From NCBI RefSeq assembly GCF_019402665.1, contig NZ_VSST01000007.1:1-64000 (forward strand): a stretch of 64,000 nt of DNA, read 5' to 3'. The notes beneath the pieces are model-generated. The model did not search any database, was not told the origin of the DNA, and saw nothing but the letters and a program-made list of their open reading frames with translations. Shown piece by piece: positions 1 to 7,895 of the stretch. The DNA is from Bradyrhizobium canariense (GTDB lineage Bacteria; Pseudomonadota; Alphaproteobacteria; Rhizobiales; Xanthobacteraceae). Position 1 is the stretch's first letter, and every line of letters begins with the position of its first letter. A program made the translations under genes and the position numbers.

Positions 1-255
1 TCGTCGATCTCGACGTCGATAGCGAGCGCAGTGGAGCAGCAGGGCGCGGCGACGCAGGAAATCGCGCGCAGCGTCCAGACCGTCGCGCAGGGCACTCAGA
101 CCGCTGCCACCGACATCGGCCAGGTCAACCGCGGTGCCGCCGAAACCGGCTCGGCTTCGGAAGAGGTGCTGCATTCGGCCAAGACGCTGTCGTCCGAAAG
201 CACCCGCCTGCGCGCCGAGCTCGACCGCTTCATGGGGAATATCCGCGCGGCGTAA
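1..255 (+). CDS. Methyl-accepting chemotaxis protein, C-terminal end (partial)
   Basis: The frame is open from base 1 and ends in TAA at 253-255, so only about 84 C-terminal residues are present. The Gln/Ala/Ser-rich heptad pattern (QQGAATQEIARSV, then GAAETGSASEEVL) is that of the distal cytoplasmic helix of a chemoreceptor signalling domain, and the terminal LDRFMGNIRAA resembles the short tail of many alphaproteobacterial receptors. Known role of the family: transmit ligand binding to CheA/CheW. The sensor domain lies outside the window, so the ligand cannot be guessed. The GTG at 31 is an internal codon, not a start. Confidence 0.85.
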   Translation, partial: SSISTSIASAVEQQGAATQEIARSVQTVAQGTQTAATDIGQVNRGAAETGSASEEVLHSAKTLSSESTRLRAELDRFMGNIRAA

Positions 256-282
256 GGCCCGAAGCGCGCCACGCACTCCGCC

Positions 283-414
283 GTCGTCCTGGCGAAAGCC
301 AGGACCCATTACCCCAAGGAGGAGTTGTCGGGCGAACTGCTAACCCCGAGTCATCGCCAACTGCTCACTGGGGTAATAGGTCCTGGATCGGCGCTGCGCT
401 TGTCCAGGATGACC
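283..414. repeat. Composite palindromic intergenic repeat (copy 1)
   Basis: Two hairpin modules face each other: GTCCTGGC-GAAA-GCCAGGAC at the left and a GTCCTGG/CCAGGAT-type module at the right, joined through inverted arms reading AGGACC(C)ATTACCCC and GGGGTAATAGGTCCT. The same layout recurs at 50081-50216, with half copies at 16243-16275 and 62953-62982. It lies between the chemoreceptor gene and a convergent gene and has no coding potential. Confidence 0.8.
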
Positions 415-420
415 TGGCGC

Positions 421-759
421 TCACTCCCTCCCGAACGCCCGCTTCAGCTCCACCTTTGCCCGCTCCAGCCGGGTGCGCTGCGTCTGCGGCAGCGTCTTGC
501 CGGCGCGGTTGATGTAGAACGTCAGCATCGACAGCGCCGAGCGGTAGGCGCCGGTCTTGCGGCGCGCGCTGTGCTCGGCCGAGCGCTTCAACGAAGTCGC
601 GATTTTCTTCGCGCTGGTCAGCTTGAACACGCCTTGTTTGAGGTCGAGCGCGTCGCTCTCCTTCGTCACGCGCTGTGACCAGCGCTTCGGTGCGGCGCGT
701 CTGGTGCTCTTGCGCGCCGATGTTTTGCGAGAATGTGTCGTCTTTCTGGCATGAGCCAT
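421..759 (-). CDS. DUF3175 family small basic protein
   Basis: This 112-residue protein has a first third made almost entirely of Arg, Lys, Ser, Thr and Ala (for example SRKTSARKSTRRAAPKR), followed by a compact helical region with KRWSQRVT and LSMLTFYINRAGKTL. The pattern matches what I recall of the DUF3175 family; no function is established for it. The ATG at 759 is preceded on the minus strand by AAGGAG at good spacing, which fixes the start. No signal peptide or membrane segment is visible. The charge suggests nucleic-acid binding, but that is inference. It is transcribed divergently from the MFS gene that follows. Confidence 0.7.
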   Translation of the reverse strand: MAHARKTTHSRKTSARKSTRRAAPKRWSQRVTKESDALDLKQGVFKLTSAKKIATSLKRSAEHSARRKTGAYRSALSMLTFYINRAGKTLPQTQRTRLERAKVELKRAFGRE

Positions 760-941
760 GCGTCAACTCCTTGCGGCTCCACCGAAAACCAGCGGCGCCA
801 ACGGTCGTTCCACCGGGAACCTGCCCTCGCCGCAGACGTTGTCGCAGGTGGCAGGCGGAATGCCGCACCCCCTTGATCGGATCGCCCCTGTCCACGCCAT
901 GTGAACCGGGGCCATGTCCATTGGTCAGATGCAACAACGCG

Positions 942-2441
942 ATGGAATTGCAGCGAAGCCTAGCGCCGGACGATGGACCTGTGGTCTCCAAGGCGGTCGC
1001 GAAGGCGGCCGCGGGCGACCGCATCATCGAAACCAGCATTCCCGCGCGACTTGACGTGCTGCCGTGGAGCGGGTTTCACACCCGCGTCGTGCTCGCGCTC
1101 GGCATCACCTGGATTCTGGATGGCCTCGAGGTGACGTTGGCCGGCGCGCTCTCCGGCGCGCTGAAGCAGAGTCCCTCGCTGCATTTCTCCAATCTCGATC
1201 TCGGCATTGCCAATTCCGCCTATCTCGCAGGCGCGGTGCTCGGCGCGCTCGGCTTCGGCTGGCTCACCGACCGCATCGGTCGCAAGAAGCTGTTCTTCAT
1301 CACACTCGCGCTCTATCTCTCGGCGACGGCCGCGACGGCTCTGTCATGGAATGTCGCGAGCTACGCACTGTTTCGCTTTCTCACCGGCGCCGGCATCGGC
1401 GGCGAATATACCGCGATCAACTCGACCATCCAGGAACTGGTGCCGGCGCGCTATCGCGGCTGGACTGATCTCGTCATCAACGGCAGCTTCTGGATCGGTG
1501 CCGCGATGGGTGCCGTAGCGGCCATTGTGCTGCTCGATCCCGCAGTGATCGGCCCTGATCTCGGCTGGCGCCTCGCTTATCTCATCGGCGCGGCCATCGG
1601 CCTCGTCGTGCTCTTGATGCGGATGTGGATTCCGGAGAGTCCGCGCTGGCTGATGATCCACGGCCGTCCCGACCAGGCCCACGCCATCGTCGACGAGATC
1701 GAACGCTCGGTGCTCGGACACGACCAGGATACGACCGACGGCCGCTTCGCCAGGATCCGCCTGAAAATGCGGAGCCACACGCCGATCCGCGAGGTCGTGC
1801 ACACGCTGTTCTCGGTCTATCGCCAGCGGGCGATGGTCGGCCTCGTGCTGATGATCGCGCAGGCCTTCTTCTACAACGCCATCTTCTTCACCTTTGCGCT
1901 GGTGTTGACCGATTTTTACGGCATCAGCGCCGATCATGTCGGCTGGTATCTGCTCCCCTTCGCCGCCGGCAATTTCCTCGGCCCGCTGCTGCTCGGCCGC
2001 CTGTTCGATACGCTCGGCCGCCGGACCATGATCATGTTCACCTATGGCGCGTCGGGCCTGTTGCTGGCGCTGTCGGGCTATCTGTTCTCGATTGGCGCCT
2101 TGAGCGCGCAGGGGCAGACCATCGCCTGGATGGTGATCTTCTTCTTTGCCTCGCCCGCCGCGAGCGCCGCCTATCTCACCGTCAGCGAGACGTTTCCCTT
2201 GGAAGTCCGCGCGCTCGCGATCGCCGTGTTCTACGCGGTCGGCACCGGTATCGGCGGCGTGATCGGCCCCGCGCTGTTCGGTGCGCTGATCGACACAGGG
2301 TCACGCACCAGCGTGTTCGCAGGCTATTTGCTGGGGGCCTTCCTGATGATCGCAGCCGCGATCGTGGCGTGGCGCTATGCCATCTCGGCGGAACGCAGAT
2401 CGCTCGAAGAAATCGCGCGGCCGCTTGCTTCCATGGAGTAG
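942..2441 (+). CDS. MFS transporter (sugar-porter-like)
   Basis: The 499-residue protein has about 12 hydrophobic segments and the MFS loop 2-3 signature GWLTDRIGRKK at residues 106-116; RYRGW follows transmembrane segment 4 and ESPRWL the sixth, as in sugar/organic-acid porters. It would move a small solute across the inner membrane with protons. The frame is open from 675, but that stretch is the leader shared with the divergent DUF3175 gene; ATG 942 puts the protein start near family length, although no good ribosome site is visible. The stop lies 3 bases before otsB, so the two are probably co-transcribed. Substrate unknown; transport of a trehalose-related solute is only a guess from position. 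Confidence 0.8.
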   Translation: MELQRSLAPDDGPVVSKAVAKAAAGDRIIETSIPARLDVLPWSGFHTRVVLALGITWILDGLEVTLAGALSGALKQSPSLHFSNLDLGIANSAYLAGAVLGALGFGWLTDRIGRKKLFFITLALYLSATAATALSWNVASYALFRFLTGAGIGGEYTAINSTIQELVPARYRGWTDLVINGSFWIGAAMGAVAAIVLLDPAVIGPDLGWRLAYLIGAAIGLVVLLMRMWIPESPRWLMIHGRPDQAHAIVDEIERSVLGHDQDTTDGRFARIRLKMRSHTPIREVVHTLFSVYRQRAMVGLVLMIAQAFFYNAIFFTFALVLTDFYGISADHVGWYLLPFAAGNFLGPLLLGRLFDTLGRRTMIMFTYGASGLLLALSGYLFSIGALSAQGQTIAWMVIFFFASPAASAAYLTVSETFPLEVRALAIAVFYAVGTGIGGVIGPALFGALIDTGSRTSVFAGYLLGAFLMIAAAIVAWRYAISAERRSLEEIARPLASME

Positions 2442-2444
2442 ACT

Positions 2445-3266
2445 ATGAAATCGGAACTGGCTGAATTGGATCAAGAGCGCACCATGGTCGACGATGAAGC
2501 GCCCGATGCGGTGCCGGTGCCCCACGCGCTCGTGCCGCATCTCAATGAAACAGCGATCCTGCTCGACATCGACGGGACGCTGCTCGACCTGATGCCGACG
2601 CCGCGCGAGGTGTGGGTGCCGCCCGGCCTGTCGGAAACGCTGAACCGGTTGACGGAGCGCACCTCGGGCGCACTGGCGATGGTCAGCGGCCGTTCGCTCA
2701 ACGACATCGACCTGATCTTCGCGCCCGATGTCTTTCGCGCCGTCGCCGGCCACGGCGCGGAGATGCGGCTTTCGGTGGACAACGAAGCCGATGCCGTCAG
2801 CGCGCCGCCGCTGGACAAGGAATTGAAGCGGCGGCTCGCGGCGGTCGCCAAGCTCAGTCCAGGCATTCTGCTTGAGGACAAGGGCTATTCGCTGGCGCTG
2901 CACTACCGTCTTGCGCCGCATGCGGAGAAAGCGATCTATGAATCCGTCTCGTTGATCCGCGCCGACCTGCCCAATGCACCGATCGAGGTGCTGCCGGGCA
3001 AGTTCGTTTGCGAGATCAAGCATTCCGGTTTCACCAAGGCGACCGGCGTGCGCGAGTTGATGAAGCACGAACCTTTCAAGGGACGCCGTCCGATTTTCAT
3101 CGGCGATGACGTCACCGACGAGACCGTATTCGCGATCATGCCCGACATGAACGGGCTCGCTTTCTCGGTCGGCCGCCGCGCTATGGGTGTCAACGGGCAC
3201 TTCGACGCGCCGAACGACGTGCGCACGTTCCTCGCGCGGCTGCTCGACGACTCAAGGTTGGAATAA
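2445..3266 (+). CDS. otsB: Trehalose-6-phosphate phosphatase
   Basis: OtsB removes phosphate from trehalose 6-phosphate to give trehalose, the second step of the OtsA/OtsB osmoprotectant pathway in the cytoplasm. The 273-residue protein is a HAD phosphatase: motif I DIDGTLLDL at 41-49 (catalytic Asp41 and Asp43), SGRSL in motif II, Lys198 in FTKATG, and motif III/IV GDDVTDE at 220-226. Length is normal for the family. It follows the MFS gene by 3 bases and precedes otsA by 238 bases on the same strand. Orientation (otsB before otsA) and the gap suggest otsA may also have its own promoter. Confidence 0.95.
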   Translation: MKSELAELDQERTMVDDEAPDAVPVPHALVPHLNETAILLDIDGTLLDLMPTPREVWVPPGLSETLNRLTERTSGALAMVSGRSLNDIDLIFAPDVFRAVAGHGAEMRLSVDNEADAVSAPPLDKELKRRLAAVAKLSPGILLEDKGYSLALHYRLAPHAEKAIYESVSLIRADLPNAPIEVLPGKFVCEIKHSGFTKATGVRELMKHEPFKGRRPIFIGDDVTDETVFAIMPDMNGLAFSVGRRAMGVNGHFDAPNDVRTFLARLLDDSRLE

Positions 3267-3504
3267 GGCACCGACATCTCGGAGCCACATATCGCGCGCG
3301 TAATTCCCCAGCGCGCCCGTTTCATGCTGTGCGCGCCACGGTAACCCAAACCGACTTTGTGTAGCGAAATCGTCGGGTTCCCTGGAGGTAAACCGGTTCC
3401 AACGCGCACGCCCGATTTTGGTTTCAATTGGTGCAAAGGATGATCAGGAACCATATTGATGAACGGCAGTTAAACGGGTGGAATGAAACAGGAGGGGACG
3501 ACCT

Positions 3505-4968
3505 GTGAACTTAGTCGTCGTTTCGAATCGCGTCGCACGCGGCAAACCCAACGAGCCCATGACGGGCGGTCTCGCGGCGGCCTTGTTACCCGTCGTGGAA
3601 CATTCGGGCGCGATCTGGGTGGGTTCCTCGGGCCGTGTGCGTGACGGTCATCAAAAGGAGCCGTTCGCCGAAATCGAAGCATTAGGTTCGGGCGCGATCG
3701 CGACGCTGGATCTGCCGGCGGCACACTATGGCGGGTATTACGAGGGTTTTGCCAATTCGGCGCTGTGGCCGGCGCTGCACTCGCGCAGCGATCTGATCCG
3801 CGTCTCGCGTGACGACTATGTCAGCTATCGCGAGGTCAACGCCTTCATGGCGCGCGCCTTGATGCGCTTCCGGAAAGCACAAACCGCGTTCTGGGTGCAG
3901 GATTATCATTTCCTCGCACTCGGCGCGGAGCTGCGGGATCTGGGCGTCGACGATCCGATCGGCTTCTTCCTCCATACGCCATGGCCTGTCGCCGCGGTGA
4001 TGCAGGGCGTGCCCAATCATCGCGAGCTGATCACGGCGATGCTGGCCTACGATCTGATCGGCTTCCAGACCCATGACGACTGCCAGAATTTTCTCGGCTA
4101 TGTCGCGGGCGAACTCGGCCTCGCCGTCGAAGACGGCGTTGCGATCTCGCAGCATGGCCGAACGCGCTGCGAGGTGTTTCCGATCGGCATCGACGCCGAG
4201 AAGTTCGCGCAATACGCGGCGAAGTCGGCGTCGCATCCGGACGTGTCGCGGCTGCGCCGCAGCCTCAACGGTGAGCGACTCGCGATCGGCGTCGACCGGC
4301 TCGACTATTCCAAGGGCCTCGTCAACCGCATCAGCGCGTTCGATCGACTCTGGACCGAGCATCCGCAGTTCTCGCGCAGCATTTCGCTGTTGCAGATCGC
4401 AAATCCCTCGCGCGGCGCCATCGAAGCCTATGGCAATTTGCAGAACGAGGTCGCGCGGCTCGTGTCCGATGTCAACGGCCGCCACGGTGAGGCCGACTGG
4501 ACACCGATCCGCTATCTCAACAAGGGCTTTAGCCAGGCCGTGCTCGCGGGACTCTACCGCACCGCGCAGATCGGCGTGGTGACGCCGCTGCACGACGGCA
4601 TGAACCTGGTCGCCAAGGAATATGTCGCCGCACAAAACCCGGCCGATCCCGGCGTGCTGGTGTTGTCGAAATTCGCCGGCGCGGCCAACGAACTCGACGC
4701 CGCGCTGCTGGTCAATCCGCACGACATCGACGGCATGGCGCGCGCGATCGCGGTCGCGGCCGCGATGCCGCTCACCGAGCGCAAGATGCGCTGGGATGCG
4801 ATGATGAAGAAGCTGCGCGGCCACACCATCCAGCAATGGTCGGCGGATTTCGTCGCAGAACTGGAGAAGTGCCGGACGGAGAAGGCCGCGGTTGCGCCGC
4901 TCGCCAACCAGCCGCCGCAAGCGCTGCGCTGGCTCAAGTCGGCGATATCGGGCGTGCGGCTGATCTAG
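3505..4968 (+). CDS. otsA: Trehalose-6-phosphate synthase (GT20)
   Basis: OtsA transfers glucose from UDP-glucose to glucose 6-phosphate. The 487-residue protein shows the GT20 landmarks: N-terminal VVVSNRVA, TGGLAAAL (20-27), GFFLHTPWP (152-160), GVDRLDYSKG (261-270) carrying the Arg/Lys that bind UDP-glucose phosphates, and DGMNLVAKE (363-371). The GTG start is supported by AGGAGGGG about 8 bases upstream. Together with otsB it gives a complete trehalose route for osmotic and desiccation tolerance, common in rhizobia. The 238-base leader (3267-3504) has no other gene. Confidence 0.95.
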   Translation: MNLVVVSNRVARGKPNEPMTGGLAAALLPVVEHSGAIWVGSSGRVRDGHQKEPFAEIEALGSGAIATLDLPAAHYGGYYEGFANSALWPALHSRSDLIRVSRDDYVSYREVNAFMARALMRFRKAQTAFWVQDYHFLALGAELRDLGVDDPIGFFLHTPWPVAAVMQGVPNHRELITAMLAYDLIGFQTHDDCQNFLGYVAGELGLAVEDGVAISQHGRTRCEVFPIGIDAEKFAQYAAKSASHPDVSRLRRSLNGERLAIGVDRLDYSKGLVNRISAFDRLWTEHPQFSRSISLLQIANPSRGAIEAYGNLQNEVARLVSDVNGRHGEADWTPIRYLNKGFSQAVLAGLYRTAQIGVVTPLHDGMNLVAKEYVAAQNPADPGVLVLSKFAGAANELDAALLVNPHDIDGMARAIAVAAAMPLTERKMRWDAMMKKLRGHTIQQWSADFVAELEKCRTEKAAVAPLANQPPQALRWLKSAISGVRLI

Positions 4969-4972
4969 TCTC

Positions 4973-4995
4973 CTTCCCCGTTCATTTCGGGGAGG
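4973..4995. terminator. Possible hairpin between convergent genes
   Basis: CTTCCCCG and CGGGGAGG can pair (8 pairs including one G-U) around a 7-base loop directly after the otsA stop and before the convergent stop of the next gene. There is no T-tract, so it is at best a weak or factor-assisted terminator. Confidence 0.3.
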
Positions 4996-5016
4996 GCAGG
5001 GGCGAAGACGAGAGCC

Positions 5017-5358
5017 TCAATAGCAATACGACACGCCTTCCAGAATCGCGCACTGCCGCTTGTTCGGCGCGTTCGGATCGTCGAGCGGCACCATGCCCTT
5101 GCCCTGGCCGACGAACACGCCGGGCCCGACATGCACCGAGCTCTTGTTACCGATGATGACGCTCTGATGCGGCGTCGCGCTCGAACGCGTGCCGTCCGGC
5201 CAGAGGATGGCATCGCCCGAAAGCATCCCGCGCCGTCCGTCGTCACAGCTGACGTCGCCCCCTTGCCGGGTGCAGACCTGTGCGGCGGCGGGCCCCGCGA
5301 AGGCGGCGGCAAGGGCCGAAACCAGGCTCAGCACGGCGATGGTGTTGCGGACGGTCAT
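5017..5358 (-). CDS. Small secreted protein of unknown function
   Basis: The 113-residue product begins with a clear Sec signal peptide (basic MTVRN, hydrophobic core to about residue 25, Ala-rich cleavage region ending AAAQ). The mature part has four cysteines (29, 38, 103, 112) placed as two terminal pairs, which could form disulfides in the periplasm, and a glycine/valine-rich middle (VHVGPGVFVGQGKG) suggestive of beta structure. I do not recognise the family. It is transcribed convergently with otsA and stands alone. Confidence 0.65.
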   Translation of the reverse strand: MTVRNTIAVLSLVSALAAAFAGPAAAQVCTRQGGDVSCDDGRRGMLSGDAILWPDGTRSSATPHQSVIIGNKSSVHVGPGVFVGQGKGMVPLDDPNAPNKRQCAILEGVSYCY

Positions 5359-5456
5359 GGTGCCCCCGGACGTGTTTGACGGTCTTGAGTGAATCGTCGC
5401 ACCAAACCCGCCGCCGGTTCAGCCAGCAGGCGGTTCCGAGCGTTAGCGTTGCGCCT

Positions 5457-5481
5457 GATATTGTCTATAAAATACAATATC
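5457..5481. promoter_or_regulatory. AT-rich inverted repeat upstream of tRNA-Ser
   Basis: GATATTGT and ACAATATC form perfect 8-base arms around a 9-base spacer containing TATAAA. It stands out in GC-rich surroundings, about 75 bases before tRNA-Ser and 100 bases upstream of the divergent secreted-protein gene. It could be an operator or part of a promoter; no regulator is assigned. Confidence 0.4.
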
Positions 5482-5555
5482 TTACGGAAAAATCACCCGA
5501 TTTCCCCGCGATCCCTTGCAAAATCATCGGCGCCCCTTCAAGAGAGTGCGCTCCG

Positions 5556-5644
5556 GAGAGATGGCCGAGTGGCTTAAGGCGCACGCTTGGAAAGCGTGTG
5601 TGCGGGAAACCGTACCGTGGGTTCGAATCCCACTCTCTCCGCCA
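5556..5644 (+). tRNA. tRNA-Ser (anticodon GGA)
   Basis: A complete class II tRNA: acceptor stem GGAGAGA/TCTCTCC, D-arm with GGCCGAGTGG, anticodon stem CACGC/GCGTG around TTGGAAA giving anticodon GGA, a long variable arm, T-arm GTGGGTTCGAATCCCAC, discriminator G and encoded CCA. It reads UCC and UCU serine codons. The DNA just downstream is decayed catabolic sequence, so this tRNA end may have served as an integration target, though no repeated attachment sequence was found in the window. Confidence 0.97.
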
Positions 5645-5814
5645 TTGCACGATTTTGTACGCCAATCTTCGATATTGGACTTTTCTGCGCACCATCGTGC
5701 GCTGTTGCCCCGGTCAGGCGCCCCAGAGTAGCTGACAATTACATTAGCCGGCGCAGATTTGCGGTGATGACAACAACGGCTAAGTAATTTCTCGCCGTCT
5801 TTCCTAGACGACAA

Positions 5815-5900
5815 AACCGGAATCGCGCACGCCCTTGCGGTGGCCTGTCCGGTGCCGGACGAGGTTTCCGTGACGATCGCGGTCCTGCGAATGTCTCCCG
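5815..5900 (-). pseudogene. Short-chain dehydrogenase N-terminal remnant
   Basis: On the minus strand a short stretch encodes RTAIVTETSSGTGQATARA, a degraded form of the SDR start (normally TALVTGxSSGIGxATA), followed in another frame by VRDSGFVV, which would be the second beta strand. The key Gly of TGxxxGxG is replaced by Glu, the frame is shifted, and nothing of the rest of the enzyme is visible. I read it as a remnant of a lost dehydrogenase gene. Confidence 0.5.
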
Positions 5901-6074
5901 TTTGCTGGCTTGTCACAGACACTCTCTGTTTCATGTCGGCCGACCCGCGTGCTTGTCGGCGCGTGGCGTCTGACATCCGTGTGGAGTCCCGTTGCTGCAC
6001 CAAGCAACCCCGCCCAAGCCCGCAGGCCGCCTCCGCGAGCGGCATTACCGCTCGATGTCCTGATCGCTTAACGC

Positions 6075-6180
6075 GCATGACGTCCGTCCCTTTGATCCGC
6101 CAGTATCATCGCTGCCAGCGGTGCTGCGACGTAGTGGCCAAGTTCGATCACCTTGACACCCGCGAGTGGACGATCGGTCG
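6075..6180 (-). pseudogene. CaiB/BaiF CoA-transferase N-terminal remnant
   Basis: The minus strand encodes RPLAGVKVIELGHYVAAPLA followed by AMILADQ, a near-perfect match to the start of class III CoA-transferases (PLxGVRVLELG...AGPxAxxxLADLGA). After LADQ the similarity stops abruptly (RDGRHAR then stop) instead of running on for about 390 residues. It is therefore a truncated relic, lying beside the SDR relic and next to an intact thioesterase, all typical of acyl-CoA catabolism. Confidence 0.6.
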
Positions 6181-6243
6181 TCCCGGTGATGCGAAACCTC
6201 GTAAGGTCCTTTGAAGGCAGCAATTTGGTAAATGCAGCGACTG

Positions 6244-6714
6244 CTAGTCTTGTTTTCGCGGAGCGAAAATCACGCAAGTCGTTGTGCCGTGCGCAAGAAG
6301 CTTGCCCGTGTCATCGACGATGCGACCCTCGGCAGTAGCGCCTTGTCTGCCGCGGTGAACTACGACGCCCGAGGCGATAACAGGGCCCGGTCCCGGCTTT
6401 AGCGGACGGGTGAGATTCACAGTAAAGTTCGTTGTCGTATAACCCTCGCCTTCATCAAGTGTCGTATGGACGGCACAGGACATCGCCGAGCTCAAAATCA
6501 CGGCGAGGTAACCACCGTGCACAACCCCTCCTGGGTTTGCGAACTGTGGTCCGGGCCAACCAGTAAACTCTGTGCTGCCGTGCTCTGCCGCGGACAACTG
6601 GAAATTCAGTGGCATGCAGATGGGAGCGGCTGGCGCGCCTGTGCGCAAAAGCTCGCGGAAGAGCGCTAGCCCTCCATTCTCTCGCGATGCGGGACGCTCG
6701 TCGCTCATCGTCAT
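6244..6714 (-). CDS. PaaI-type hotdog thioesterase
   Basis: The 156-residue protein has the PaaI/acyl-CoA thioesterase core: PQFANPGGVVHGGYLA with HGG at 66-68, followed by a helix, and strand motifs YTTTNFTVNLTRPLKPG and AEGRIVDDTGKLLAHGTTT. The family hydrolyses acyl- or aryl-CoA thioesters. The frame is open further upstream, but ATG 6714 has GGGAGG 5 bases before it and gives normal family length. It lies 97 bases after the quinone oxidoreductase gene on the same strand and may share its promoter and TetR control. Natural substrate unknown. Confidence 0.8.
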   Translation of the reverse strand: MTMSDERPASRENGGLALFRELLRTGAPAAPICMPLNFQLSAAEHGSTEFTGWPGPQFANPGGVVHGGYLAVILSSAMSCAVHTTLDEGEGYTTTNFTVNLTRPLKPGPGPVIASGVVVHRGRQGATAEGRIVDDTGKLLAHGTTTCVIFAPRKQD

Positions 6715-6811
6715 GGTTTCCTCCCTTTTCAAGACAGCCGGCCTGCCATCTTCGGTTCCGACATATCGGCGGCGTGCTGCGTGCCGCCGTTGATACATGG
6801 CGCTGCTTAGC

Positions 6812-7816
6812 TCAAGGGGCGGTCAGCGACGGCTTGAGCACGTATTTTCCCGTCGCCTGCCGCGCTTCCATGATGCGGTGAGCTTCGGTGGCCCCTTCGA
6901 GTGGCAGCCGCCCGGCAACCTCCACATGAAGGCGCTGTTCGATCACGAATCCTGCAACGGTGTCGAAGGCCTTCTGCGCTTGATCCGGCCGAGCCTTGAA
7001 CCAGTGGCTGACGTAGTAGCCAATCACGGCTTGGTTCATCGGCATCAGGCGTTGGGCGATGAAAGAAGAGGGCTTCCTGCTGGCGGTCCCATAGACGACG
7101 AGGCGCCCGAATGGTGCGAGCGCGGCCAGAGCCTGGTCGAAAAATGCGCCTCCGACCATATCGAGAACCACATCGGCCCCGCGTCCGCCGGTGAGCCGCT
7201 TCACCTCGCGCGGCCAATCATCGGTGGTAGAGTCGATGGCGTGGTCGGCGCCCCGCGCCAAGGCTTGCTGCCGGCGTTCGGGTGTGCTGGCGCCGGCAAT
7301 GACGCAGCCGGCGCCCAAAATCTTGGCGAGCTGAATTGCGTAGTTGCCAACGCCTCCGGCGCCGCCGGGAATGAAGACAGATTCGCCGGGCTTGAGCCGT
7401 CCAGCGTCCTTGAGCATTTGAAAAGCAGTCACGCCGGCAACGACAAGCGTGGAAGCGACGTCAAAATCGAGTCTTGGGTCCAGTTTGATGACGTTGTCGA
7501 CGCCGGCGAGGGCGTACTCAGCGTAGCCGCCAAGACCGTCTCCGCCGAAAAACGCGAACACCCGATCACCGGGATGCAGCGTTGTGACACCCTCGCCAAC
7601 GGCGTCGACGACACCGGCGGCTTCGCTGCCGAGGATCGCCGGCAAAGGTGTCCGCAGTGGATAGGGATCACCGCGCCGACGCACGATGTCGGCGTAGTTG
7701 ACGCTCGCCGCTTCGATCCGGATGAGCACTTCGTCAGCCCCGGGCTGCGGTTTCAAAACCTCTTCCACCCGAAGCGCCTCAGCATCGCCGTAGGCATGCA
7801 ACAATACCGCCTTCAT
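6812..7816 (-). CDS. NADPH:quinone oxidoreductase / zinc-independent MDR family
   Basis: The 334-residue protein is a medium-chain dehydrogenase/reductase of the quinone oxidoreductase branch: GSEAAGVVDAVGEGV near 63-77, DRVFAF, and the nucleotide-binding GGAGGVGNYAIQLAK at 151-165. The zinc ligands of alcohol dehydrogenases are absent, as expected for quinone or enoyl reductases. It probably uses NADPH to reduce quinones or reactive carbonyls in the cytoplasm. The gene diverges from a TetR regulator across 79 bases containing two operator-like palindromes, so it is most likely that regulator's target. Confidence 0.85.
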   Translation of the reverse strand: MKAVLLHAYGDAEALRVEEVLKPQPGADEVLIRIEAASVNYADIVRRRGDPYPLRTPLPAILGSEAAGVVDAVGEGVTTLHPGDRVFAFFGGDGLGGYAEYALAGVDNVIKLDPRLDFDVASTLVVAGVTAFQMLKDAGRLKPGESVFIPGGAGGVGNYAIQLAKILGAGCVIAGASTPERRQQALARGADHAIDSTTDDWPREVKRLTGGRGADVVLDMVGGAFFDQALAALAPFGRLVVYGTASRKPSSFIAQRLMPMNQAVIGYYVSHWFKARPDQAQKAFDTVAGFVIEQRLHVEVAGRLPLEGATEAHRIMEARQATGKYVLKPSLTAP

Positions 7817-7833
7817 AGATCCCCACCCTCTAT

Positions 7834-7849
7834 TATGACACTTGTCCTA
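7834..7849. promoter_or_regulatory. Putative TetR operator 1
   Basis: TATGACACTTGTCCTA is an imperfect palindrome with core GACA-CT-TGTC. It matches the second palindrome 35 bases away at 11 of 16 positions, including GAC, GTCC and both TA ends. It lies just upstream of the oxidoreductase start. Confidence 0.55.
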
Positions 7850-7868
7850 ACGTCTCTACGTCTATAGA

Positions 7869-7884
7869 TAAGACGATCGTCCTA
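7869..7884. promoter_or_regulatory. Putative TetR operator 2
   Basis: TAAGACGATCGTCCTA has a perfect 10-base palindromic core GACGATCGTC with matching TA ends, immediately before the tetR start at 7896. With operator 1 it suggests dimers binding at two sites to control both divergent genes. Confidence 0.6.
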
Positions 7885-7895
7885 GTCAAACGCCC

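Larger units (their letters stand above)
5645..6243. other. Gene-poor decayed stretch after tRNA-Ser
   Basis: About 600 bases hold no intact gene. The only recognisable content is the SDR relic (about 5815-5900) and the CaiB/BaiF relic (about 6075-6180), both on the minus strand and in the same orientation as the thioesterase beyond. Open frames across it have no consistent third-position G/C bias. Confidence 0.6.

Noticed and set aside
675..941. Longer start of the MFS transporter (the frame is open from 675)
   Set aside because: The extra residues are not membrane-protein-like and cross the divergent DUF3175 leader; ATG 942 gives a normal length.
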